From Puccinellia tenuiflora (Eukaryota; Streptophyta; Magnoliopsida; Poales; Poaceae), in assembly GCA_012064385.1 (NCBI GenBank), contig QRDG01000025.1, forward strand, positions 1,719,358 through 1,783,357: a stretch of DNA of 64,000 nucleotides, written 5' to 3'. Below are positions 43,265 to 53,063 of this stretch, piece by piece (the first letter of the stretch is position 1; every line of letters starts with the position of its first letter). Both the position numbers and the translations under genes were made by a program. A model generated the notes under the pieces. It ran no database searches. It was not told the origin of the DNA and was given only the letters and a program-made list of their open reading frames with translations.

Positions 43265-44049
43265 TTTAATGTATAGTGAAGTAGATAAAATATGGAAACG
43301 GACCAGCGAGCAAATGATTATGAGAAGCAAGTAAACGGTGTTGTAATCAATGGAAAAATAGACCGGGGGACATGGGTTCACTAGTGGTGTCTCTCCATAA
43401 GATAAAATACTCATATGACGGGTAAACGAATTACAGCTAGGCATTTGACAAGATTATGACACAAACTTAATCTAGCCAAATCAAAGAGTTCATGATAATA
43501 TTCATGTAGGCATGACGACAAATAACAAAGACCGTCATCCACCTAGGAATCATTATCCAGCCTGTCTCCCGTCGCTATTAAGTTGCAAGCAACAGATAAT
43601 TGCATTAAGTAAAGTGCATGATGTAAGCAATGTTTATAATCACATAGACATAAATACCGCTGTTTTACCCCTAGTAGCAACATCACACCCTCGGCTTTGC
43701 ATGTTTCTGTCACTCAAGCCTAGCACAAAAGGTGGCATGAACCTACCATGTAGCATAAATACTCTCTTTTGTAGATATAAATAATTACTTAGCCAAAATA
43801 ATTACGCACATCAGCGAGCATGCAAGAACATAAATTAACATATAAGAGTCATTCACAATCTGATCATAACTTCATAATCCATTGAATCCCAGCAAACACA
43901 TCCTATAGCATTACAATAATTGATCTTGATCATGTTAGGAAGCTCACAAGATCATCAACAATGAAGCACAAGGGAGAGAGACAACCATCTAGCTACATCC
44001 ATGGACCCGTAGTCTAAGGTGGAACTACTCAAGTATCATCCCGGCGGAA
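43265..44049 (-). repeat. Truncated LTR fragment related to element D
   Basis: Shares the order and wording of motifs of the D LTR (GACCAGCGAGCAAATGAT, GGTTCACTAG-GGTGTCTCTCCA, TAAGTTGCAAGCAACAGAT, AGAGACAACCATCTAGCTAC) with considerable divergence, so it belongs to a sister family. It ends at the N at 44050, and its left end is the poly-C patch. Confidence 0.7.
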
Positions 44050-44050
44050 N
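44050..44050. other. Single ambiguous base (N): likely assembly join
   Basis: The only N in the window. LTR sequence stops exactly here and an unrelated gene remnant starts, so the junction may be artificial. Confidence 0.8.
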
Positions 44051-44089
44051 CTTATCATTTTTTACCTGATACATTTTTTGTGTTTAATA

Positions 44090-45317
44090 GGGAGACAACA
44101 ACAATGGCTTTATGGAGCCAGAATGCTCAAGCTGATAGATATCAGTTCTAGAGAGCCTGTGGTTGCTTTGATTATGGGCTGCACTTATAAGAAACAAAAT
44201 TGTAAGTTATTTGGGTCGGCTTTGTTTTGAATTTCTTCCGTCTTCCTCCATCTATTGTTATGTTAATCTCTTTTCTGATTGTTATTGTGGCAGCAATGCT
44301 TGAGCTCTCTGCTAGCTACGGATCTCAAATCTGTACCAATGTTGAAATTCCTGAGATCATCGGCCTATGTGACATGTTTCTTTTGTCTTCTTCACTTGCG
44401 AGTTTCAGCTCCTGGTTGACTGAAAACTGGTTTACTTGATAAGGTTGAGTTGTTCAGTTGATGGTTAGATGGTGTTGTGTGTGTATGCTGTGTATGCTTA
44501 TCAGTGTGTACAGTGTTGCTTGTTTATCTCTCTGGGTTGGATAGCTTGCTATATGGTTTTTTCCTTTGTTTATTTTCCTCATAAAGTCTGCACGCAATGT
44601 GCTCAAACTGTTGAAATCAGCCGTACTATTATTCATCTTTTTCTTATTTCTTGCTCCTTATTATTTACGTTATGATATTATGTAGGCTTGTTGGATCTGC
44701 TCAGCCGGTTGAACTTATTATGGAGATAGGAAGTCATTTTAAGTCTTATAAAGTGGAGGTTGTCACTGTAATGGACTTGCTTGGGATGAATCCACATGTT
44801 GCGACAGTACACTGTAGTATTTTCATCTGTTTATTTTGTGCCCTCTGATATATGTACATGTACGGACAACATTTTTCAGGGTAAAAAATTTAGGAGCAAG
44901 ATCATGATTAACGGGCCACAGGAGAACCAAGGATAGTGGTTCCTGTCATGTGATAGTTGTAATTGGAGGGCAATGGAGGAAGGACATGCATATATAGATG
45001 TACTAGGGAAAAGTGCGACGAGGAGAGTGCGAGTCCAAGGTTAGTGCATTCTTGACATACTGTTAGTGAAGTCTGATTGTATTGTCGTATTCGAAAAAGA
45101 AACGAGTCTTTGTTTCTTACATAAAATTCTATTCCTGTTTTGTTTTAAGGTTCTGAAGACGGAGCCTCTGTCTACATGGTATTCTTTGGCGATGTGGCTC
45201 AGGATTTGGTCGGCAAGCCTGCTGATGTCCTGCTCGTGGAGAACTACTCTCTTGTTTCCACTATCCCATCTGAAATATCTGGACTAGCAGGCAGAAAGTT
45301 TGTTGTCGATGTCACTG
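44090..45317 (+). pseudogene. Replication protein A large-subunit-like gene remnant, upstream part
   Basis: Pieces in order: exon 44090-44201 (M-L-K-L-I-D-I-S-S-R-E-P-V-V-A-L-I-M-G), a GT-AG intron (44202-44293), exon from 44294 (L-E-L-S-A-S-Y-G-S-Q-I-C-T-N-V-E-I-P-E-I). Next come an N-P-H-V-type segment near 44790 and a zinc-ribbon-like piece near 44935-45040 (C-D-S-C-N-W ... C-T-R-E-K-C-D-E). The last exon, from about 45150, reads V-Y-M-V-F-F-G-D-V-A-Q-D-L-V-G-K-P-A-D and R-K-F-V-V-D-V-T. This matches the RPA70/Rep_fac-A_C type of OB-fold protein that binds single-stranded DNA. A TAG and a frameshift in the zinc region show decay. The N-terminal half is missing at the N. CACTA-2 interrupts the last exon. 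It could also be a Helitron-captured copy. Confidence 0.7.
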
Positions 45318-45338
45318 CACTAGTAGAGAACAGGGCAT

Positions 45339-45540
45339 CAGTACCGGTTTTATAGGGCCTTTAGTACCGGTTGTGCAACCGGTACTAAAAGGTCGGCACT
45401 AAAAGGTCACCCCTTTAGTACCGGTTTTAGATACAACCAGTACTAAAGGCCCTCCACGTGGGCACACAGCAGGGCGCGTAGGCGAAGGACCTTTAGTACC
45501 GGTTGGTAATACCAACCGGTACTAAAGGTTCCTGCATTTT
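45339..45540. repeat. Left subterminal repeat array of CACTA-2
   Basis: Inverted pairs of CTTTAGTACCGGTT and AACCGGTACTAAAG as at 30127-30330, with a few substitutions (for example an AACCAGTACTAAA copy). Confidence 0.85.
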
Positions 45541-45775
45541 TTGCCCCCCTTTAGTACCGATTTCGGTTATTATTTCTTTTCGCTTATTTTTCGGGGTTTA
45601 GGGTTTCTGTTTTTTCCTTTTCGCTCATTTTTCAGGGTTTCGGAGGAGAGCACGTATAAAGTACACACTACACATATAAAGTACCCACTACACATATAAA
45701 GTACTCTCGTTAATTACATATAAAGTAATAATTACAATGGAGATCAACGCTAGCTAGTACATGCACGGAGGGAGT

Positions 45776-48700
45776 CTATTTTTCGACATAGTGGAATTCA
45801 CCGAATTCATCTATGACTTGCGTCAACATGAATCCCGCCAATTCCTCCGCAATAGCTTTTACACGGTTTTCTGGTAGGAGCTGGTTCCGCTTCCTTGACA
45901 TCTTTAAAAGAAGGAGATCCGGTCAGTTATGATCAAAACTAAACACAATTGATGGTTACAATATAAAAGTTGTATATGATGTTTACATACCTCTCGATTT
46001 CTTACATTATTGACTCTCTCATTGACCCTCATGTGAATATACTCGCAAACGTAGTATCCACATAGTTGAGTCCCCTGTGGTTGTCGCAGACACCACTATA
46101 CAAGAATATAATTTAATCAAATAATAATCGAGAGAATGATAATGGTATTAGAAGGATACACAGACCTATATACGTATTAGTACTTACATTGTTAGCCTTG
46201 AACTCCAGCTTATCTTTCCATTCACCGCGTTCTTCCGCGATGAACTTTCTCCAAACCCTGCCCGGAAAAGAAAATGAATTGAGGAGTTATTTTATATACT
46301 TTTGATATCCGGAAATGAACGAAAGTGGACGATATAGTGCGATTGAAATTACCTCTTGAGCATTAGACGCACGTTTTTGTAATCATCTTGATCTTTCCTT
46401 AATGAGTCCCAGACTTCAACTTCTCCTTCGTCGAGTCTAATGATAAACAGAATGTAGTGGAACCTGCGCACATTTATATACGCAGGTATTCAGAACTCGT
46501 CAATTACACTTATTATCGAGAAAGCAAAATAGAATGTGTAAAAGACAGTAACACTAACCCGAAGTTGTAAGGAAAAAGTATTTCCTTTTTGGTACTTTGT
46601 CGCTTAAAAAACGTTAGCAAACGGTCCTCTGTGTCCTGGACATAAAAAGGTCTTTCTACGGTGACTTCATTAACTTTATCCGGGTCAATGAACCCAATGT
46701 CCCAGATTCCACCCATTCGGCATTCACGAATCTTCATTCTGCATAATAGCATACAAAAGAATGTTGTGAGGATAATTACAAGTAATGAAACGAGCTTAAC
46801 TATAAATAATTAAATTACACGAATAAATTACTTACAGACAATAGCAGCTGATGATAGATTTGTCGAGAGCAAGTTGATTGTACAACTGAAAAAGTTCGGA
46901 GAAATCAACCTGCACACCATATTCTCGGAAGTAGTGTTGGTCCTTAACTCCCGCCATGAGATATTCTCTCCCTTGTTTTGCGGCGGCCATGTACCAGTTA
47001 TTCAATTTATATAACTGTGTTGTTAGAGCACTCGGATTTTCGACCAGAGGTAGCCCGAGTTCAAATTTAGGTTGAATTGTTATCTGCGCTATTTCATAAC
47101 CCACGTCGCCAATGACAACTTCTCCATGCTCGATTTCCCGAGCTTCAGAAGGCACAATGAGCGGGGCGATCGATTGTGCTTCTTGTTCTCCGAGCTGGGC
47201 AACTCTTTTCCCGCACGCTTTTTCTTTCTCCATCTGTGAGGAAAGTACCTTGTCAATACCTCGCTCATAGTCTGAAAGGGGCGGCTGTGGAAACCTATAT
47301 AGGTTGTCAACGGTGCGATCTTTTACCTCGGTTGGTATAGTCTTCAGAAGTTCCTTCATGGGGTCAAGTCTTGCCTCCAGTCTTTCCTTTTTTTTCTGTT
47401 CAAAAAAGGCTTTAGCCTTGCCTTGTGTGCTCAGTTTTAATTCCTCCAAAGTCATCTCGCCAGGTAACTTCTCAGGAGCCTTGACTTCTTTGGGTTTTCT
47501 TGCACGTTTCTTGATAGGGGACGACGTGAACAGCTTCCGCTTTGTCAAATTACTGCTAGTGGGCGCAGCAGTCGGCTGACGGGACGGCGCGGGCGATGGA
47601 CTCGCGGTGGGCTCCACATCGTCGGGGGAGGAGGGTGGACTTTGCTGTGGTGAATTTCTAACCGGAGGAGTCGGTGGCCTTGGCGCCGAGTCTGGAAACT
47701 TGATGTATTTCTTCTTCCATAGAACGATACCAAGCTCGACTTCTCCCAATGTCTTCTCGCCTTCAGCTCCAGGAATGTCAAGATGCATTGAGTTGAATCC
47801 CGACAAAACTTTCGTGACCCCGACACGAGCAAATCCAGCTGGAATCTCACCAAAATGGAAGGTTGCTCCAGGTTGATGTGGTAAAGCATAGCCATTCGCC
47901 ACCGGAAAACTAAGGTTATTCATTGGCGCATGTAACTCGCAATTTGTCTTCTCCGTGATATCATCAACGGGGTAGCGTGCCGCCGACGGTTCATCAACTG
48001 CAGGATCTTGTTGCTGCGTGGAACCCACGCTGCTTTTCCGCTGAGATGGGCAGACTTCGACTGCATGATCTTCTACTCGCGGCTGAGATTCCCTTTGCTG
48101 GGTAATTAAAGCCAGTTGCTCCTTCACATCATGCATCTGGCTTTCTAATGCAGTAAACCTCTCCGCCTCCCTCTTTTTACTTCTGCAATGTTTTCTATAA
48201 GATGCAGCGTCCTCCGGAAACCCTTCAAGAAAACCAACCCCGCCTCCTCTGCCTCGACATCGTCCCCAGTGTTCTTTATTCCCGAGGGCGAGTGAAAGCT
48301 CGTCGTCCTCTCTATCGGGAACATATTTTCCCTGTCGGACTAGTTCTATTGCGTCAACTAGTTTTTTGGCGACTCTTGTAATTCTTTTCTTCCATTTTCC
48401 CTGTGCAACAATCAGCCCTGTGTCTGGGTCCAAGACTGCCCCATGCACAAACAACCAGAACTTGGACCTGTCGGGCCAGCCATCTGTCTGTGGAGTGATC
48501 CCTTTTTTACGCAGCTCGTTTTCATAGGCTTCCCACTTAGGCAAGGCAGTCTTGTAGCCACCTGAGCCCAAACGATGGTGATATTTCTTCTTCTGAGCAT
48601 TCAACTTATTTTGGGTCGATCGGGCCACAGCGACGGCCGATTTCCTATACGCCGCAAATTCAGGCCAGTCATCTTTTAGCTTCTCTAGAGCTCCGGTGAA

Positions 48701-49421
48701 ATTTGGAGGTTTTTTCGCATATTTTCTCCACAATGCGTTCTTCCAGTTCTTGAATTGCTGGGCCATTTTGCTAAGAGTCCATTGCTTGACTTTATCCTGC
48801 CTCTTCTGTGGGAGATCTGCCGGTAGGGTGAAAGAATGCAACATCGAGGTCCAAAGGTTATCTTTAATTCTTTCCTCAAGATATTTTGCGCCAATGTTGG
48901 CTTTCTTCGGCTTATTCCATTCTGCAACGGTGATCGGGACGGCGTCCCTAACAAGAACGCCGCATTGAGCTACATATTTAGTGTAGATTCCTTCGGGTTT
49001 CTCCGGTTTGCCTTTTACACTAACTTCGTCGATCGACAACTTTGCACCATCCGGCAGCTTTACCCCTTGGTTCGGGCCTCGTTTAGGGATTGACGACTTA
49101 GATCCAGAGGGCTAAAAGAAAAATGTTTCGTTAATAAGTGCAATATAAATCAATTAATGCATCTAGCTAGTGATCAACAAGACTAATATATACCTCGCCG
49201 GAGTTTTCTAACGGCACTTCTTCGTCGTCGTTGTCGTCTCTGAAATTTTCTAACTCAACTCCCTCACCGGAGTCATTCAAACATTTCGCGCTGAAATCTT
49301 CGTCGTCTTCTTCGCTGGAATCTTCTCCATCAGAATTGGGTCCTGCAGCCCTATCATATATAATTTCTTGCATCCGGTCTTCATTCTCCTCGTCTCGGAT
49401 GAAGGGGGCGTCGTCCTCCAT
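45776..49421 (-). CDS. CACTA second gene: acidic N-terminus, plant transposase (Ptta/En/Spm) domain, C48/Ulp1-like protease
   Basis: Proposed exons (minus): 49421-49194, 49111-46836, 46738-46559, 46463-46353, 46257-46188, 46095-45991, 45901-45776. All junctions are GT-AG and phases agree, giving 1031 aa. Residues 1-76 are acidic. About 100-400 is the Transposase_24-type region (L-W-T-S-M-L-H-S-F; R-K-Y-A-K-K-P-P-N-F-T-G; L-F-V-H-G-A-V-L-D-P-D-T-G). A proline/serine and basic linker follows. The C-terminal 250 residues resemble Ulp1 cysteine proteases with H (F-H-Y-I-L), D (E-V-W-D-S-L), Q (Q-P-Q-G-T-Q) and C (L-C-G-Y-Y) in order. The N-terminal part may be the DNA-binding accessory factor of the element. 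The protease could cut SUMO-type conjugates, but no activity is shown for such copies. An alternative acceptor exists upstream of exon 3. No stop or frameshift seen. Confidence 0.8.
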
Positions 49422-49499
49422 AGCTCAATGTCACTGCAAATTTTTAATTCATAGCAAACAACTTTAAATTTCATTGCAACTAAAAATAACATTGCTTTG

Positions 49500-50560
49500 A
49501 TAAATTTTCAAACTTTGCTAAATTTACTTATACACTAATGAAATAAATTTCAAACTTTTCTACTAAAATTTTCTAACTTAGCAATATTTCAAACTTAGGA
49601 ATATTTCTAAATTAGCAATATTTAAAACTTAGCAATGTTTCAAACTTTACTATGTTATCTAAATGACTTAGCAATATTTCTAACAAAATTGCTACACTAA
49701 TAATAAACTAAAATAATTTTCAAACTTTGGTAAATTTTCTAACTTTGGTAAATTTGCTAAACAACTTTAATATTCTTATACACAATAATATTGCATCTAA
49801 AAATAACATTGCTTTGATACATTTGTTATACAAAAAAATATTGCAACTAAAAATAACATTGCTTTTATCTTATACAATAATTTTCTAACTTAGCTAAATT
49901 TGCTACATTTCAAATTTTCTAACTTTGCAAAAATATAACCTTGCTTTGCTAACTACATTTTCAAATTTGCTAAATTTTCTATCTTTGCTAAGTTTTCAAA
50001 TTTTCTAACTTTGCAAAAATTGCTACATTTTGTAATAATAACCTAAACAAAATGCAAAAATTTCTATTACTAACAAAATGAAAAAACAGTAATAAACAGT
50101 AATGAAAAACAGTAAAAACAAAATGAAAAAACTTACCGAGGATGGCGCGCGGGTGGAGGCCGAGGCGCGGTGGTGGAGGCCGGCGCCGGAGCAGCGTGGG
50201 AGGCGATGATGGCGCGCGGGTGGAGGCCGAGGCGCGGGAGGCCGGCGCCGGAGCAGCGCGGTGGTGGAGGGGTGGCCGGAGTAGGGGCGCGCGCCGGAGC
50301 AGGGCGGCGGAGGGGCGCGGTCGACGGCGTGGAGTAGCGCGGTGGAGGGGCGCGCGGTCGACACGGTGGTGGAGGAGGCGCGCAGTCGACGGCGTCGAGG
50401 AGGCGCGTGGAGGCCGGTGGAGGAGGCGCGAGGAGGGCGCGGCGGAGGGCGGCGTCGGGGCCGGGCGCGCGGTCGACGGCGTGGAGGCGACGGAGGGCGG
50501 CGTCGTTGAGAAGATGAGATATGAATCGGCGCGCTGTGGGGCTTGTTAAAACTGTTCGAA
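49500..50560. other. AT-rich then GC-rich upstream region of the C48 gene (CACTA-2)
   Basis: 49500-50130 holds irregular TTGCTAAATTTTCTAAC-type repeats; 50131-50560 is GGCGCGCGGGTGGAGGCC-type low-complexity DNA. Corresponds to 34300-35365 in CACTA-1 but strongly rearranged. No protein called. Confidence 0.6.
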
Positions 50561-50561
50561 C

Positions 50562-50730
50562 AGGCCTTTAGCACCGGTTGTTCTTAACAACCGGTACTAA
50601 AGGGTCTTTAGTACCGGTTGTACAGAACAACCGGTGCTAAAGGTCTGTTTTGGGCCGCGGCGAAATTTCGCGCGCGAAGCCCACCCCTTTAGTACCGGTT
50701 GTATTTAACGACCGGTACTAATGGGCTTTT
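50562..50730. repeat. Internal array of the terminal motif (CACTA-2)
   Basis: Inverted TTTAGCACCGGTTGTT/AACAACCGGTACTAAAG pairs next to the GC-rich leader, same position relative to the C48 gene as in CACTA-1. Confidence 0.85.
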
Positions 50731-51384
50731 GATTTTTTTCCTCTAGTTTCTTTTTTCTCTCCTATTTTTTCTTTCTTATATTTTCTGTTTATTTTTTCTT
50801 TATTATGTTTTCTGTTTATTTTTTCTTTCTTATGTTTTCTGGTTATTTTTTCTCTCTTATTTTTTCTCTCTATATTTTTGAGATTATAGGTGAATTCATT
50901 TAATTAAAAAATTTGGAATTCGAACTCCATTAATTCACTAATTAAATTTATAAATTCAATATCTTTTTATCTGTTTATCAGAAAAATGCAATTAAAATAT
51001 CAAATTGTTGTTAAAAATGTAATCTATCTATTTATGAAAAAATCATTTTTTTTGAAACTATAGGTGAATTCATTTAATTACAAAATTTGGAATTTGAACT
51101 CCATTAAGTCATTAATTAAACTTATAAATTCAATATCTTTTCATCTGTTTAACAGAAAAATGCAATTAAAATATCAAATTGTTGATAAAAATGCAATTAA
51201 AATATCAAGGAGGTGGGCCGTCCCCCTCGTACCTGGCGAGACCCAATATTTTGCATACATATGCATGAATATCACACACATCTCCCGAAGTTGATAGTTT
51301 AGGTCGCAAGTTTTCAAAAGCAAGTAGTAACCTAAACTACGATCACAGACAAGAGAACTGCAATGGCGACCACAAACTCTGAAA
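50731..51384. other. AT-rich spacer in CACTA-2, no gene seen
   Basis: T-rich runs and the GGTGAATTCATTTAATTA duplicate as in CACTA-1; slightly shorter because one copy of a TGTAATCTATCTATTTATA segment is missing near 51195. No supported frame. Confidence 0.55.
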
Positions 51385-51768
51385 CTAACTTCGACCGGTT
51401 CCTGAGCCGCGGGGTGCTGAGCCGCCGGCGCTGCGCATCCAAAGAGAAGGAACCCTCACAGGGTCATAGCTCACGTGAGAAGGAACCCTCTGAAGAAACG
51501 ACCACCTACTGTCATACTGCCTATCCAATAGATACATGTAGCGACGTACGTGCTCATCCTCCTCCCTGATACGGCGACGTACCTCCTCCTCGGGGGCCGG
51601 CTCCCTCTGCACCGAGCGTGGCCCATGCGACTGCCACCACAGAAGATCCGGGTCGACGACTTCACCCGGATTCCTCACCAAGCTGCGCATCCCGGAAGGT
51701 AGCACCTCCCAGTGCCAGCCCGGTGGAGCCCAGTCCCGCACATCGCCCCTCTGGTCCAACATGGACAT
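51385..51768 (-). CDS. Conserved 127-codon ORF (CACTA-2 copy), unknown function
   Basis: Same Arg/Trp-rich protein as at 36196-36579, open from ATG 51768, differing mostly by conservative changes. Retention of the frame in both copies, where other genes have broken in one of them, is the only argument that it is a real gene. TATA-like CTATATATATG lies about 105 bp upstream. No domain recognised. Confidence 0.45.
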   Translation of the reverse strand: MSMLDQRGDVRDWAPPGWHWEVLPSGMRSLVRNPGEVVDPDLLWWQSHGPRSVQREPAPEEEVRRRIREEDEHVRRYMYLLDRQYDSRWSFLQRVPSHVSYDPVRVPSLWMRSAGGSAPRGSGTGRS

Positions 51769-51907
51769 CGTCGCCGAGAACACCTAAGACAAAATTTTGT
51801 TACAATGGAAGAGTGATGAGGTTACATATATGAGTTTATATGTGATATGGCAATGGTGGCCAAGCCTACATATATATAGTGAGAAATTACGGGAAGACGA
51901 AGGCGGG

Positions 51908-52465
51908 AAGCGGTGGAAGAAGCACACGGATCGTGTGTTTCTTTCAAGTGCTTGTGAGCCGTTGGATCAGGGGTGTGTTTCTTTAGAGCTCTTGTGAGCC
52001 GTTGGATCAGAAGCACACGGATCGTGTGTTTCCTTCGAGCGCTTGTGGGCTGTTGGATCAGGGCCTTTAGTACCGGTTCGTGTTACCAACCGGGACTAAA
52101 GAAGCACACGGATCGTGTGTTTCTTTCAAGCGCTTGTGAGCCATTGAATCAGGGGTGTGTTTCTTTAGAGCGCTTGTGAGCCGTTGGATCAGAAGCACAC
52201 GGATCGTGTGTTTCCTTCGAGCGCTTGTGGGCTGTTGGATCAGGGCCTTTAGTACCGGTTCGTGTTACCAACCGGGACTAAAGAAGCACACGGATCGTGT
52301 GTTTCTTTCAAGCGCTTGTGAGCCGTTGGATCAGGGGTGTGTTTCTTTAGAGCGCTTGTGAGCCGTTGGATCAGAAGCACACGGATCGTGTGTTTCCTTC
52401 GAGCGCTTGTGGGCTGTTGGATCAGGGCCTTTAGTACCGGTTCGTGTTACCAACCGGTACTAAAA
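51908..52465. repeat. 182-bp tandem repeat, three units (CACTA-2)
   Basis: Same unit and period as at 36720-37275 (equivalent segments at 51973, 52155, 52337), ending in AACCGGTACTAAA about 45 bp before the TATA box. Confidence 0.9.
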
Positions 52466-52505
52466 AGAAGCACACGGATCTGCACAGGTACACCTTCTAA
52501 TCGCC

Positions 52506-52513
52506 TATAAATA
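52506..52513 (+). promoter_or_regulatory. TATA box of the plus-strand hairpin unit (CACTA-2)
   Basis: TATAAATA, 63 bp before foldback A, same spacing as in CACTA-1. Confidence 0.6.
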
Positions 52514-52568
52514 ACGACGTCCCTGCAGCGAAACGGCACACAACGAGCGTCTACCTTTGCCACCGAAC

Positions 52569-52644
52569 CCAATGGTTGGATTTAGCCTACCCGCTGGCAT
52601 GTTCCCTAACACAAGCCCTCGGGTAGGTTGAATCCAACCACTGG
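52569..52644 (+). ncRNA. miRNA-like foldback A (CACTA-2)
   Basis: Arms 52569-52593 and 52620-52644, 25 bp with one mismatch and two G:U pairs. Loop one base shorter than in CACTA-1; arms unchanged. Confidence 0.5.
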
Positions 52645-52721
52645 ATTAGGGTGACACAATGATGAATTGCCGAGGAGGTGGGAGTGGTGGTGGTGGAAGT
52701 GGTAGCCATGCCCCTCGGTCG

Positions 52722-52821
52722 GATCCAAGCAGCTCCAAGGCTCTCTGATGATCTACAACATTCCCAACACTTTTTGGGACGGTCGTTAGATCATCAGAGA
52801 CGTCTTGGGGCTGTTTGGATC
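52722..52821 (+). ncRNA. miRNA-like foldback B (CACTA-2)
   Basis: Arms 52722-52754 and 52788-52821, about 33 bp near-perfect. No change relative to CACTA-1. Confidence 0.55.
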
Positions 52822-52930
52822 GAAGGTCGATTTGCTGCTCACGACGACGCGAGACGGATGCGCAAGCTTCCGGATGGGCAAAACCAGTGTTGGATCAGCC
52901 ACATGACACTATATGCAAATCATTCGGATT

Positions 52931-53000
52931 CCCGTCATACAGCCCAACGGTGCATTTGATATGCAGGCACTCACGAGCCACCGTTGGGCTGTATGACGGG
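52931..53000 (+). ncRNA. miRNA-like foldback C (CACTA-2)
   Basis: Arms 52931-52952 and 52979-53000 pair perfectly over 22 bp. Confidence 0.5.
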
Positions 53001-53063
53001 GAAACCGTGTGCATTTGATAAAAGGTTTAATACATTAATTATTACACATCACCAACAATATCC

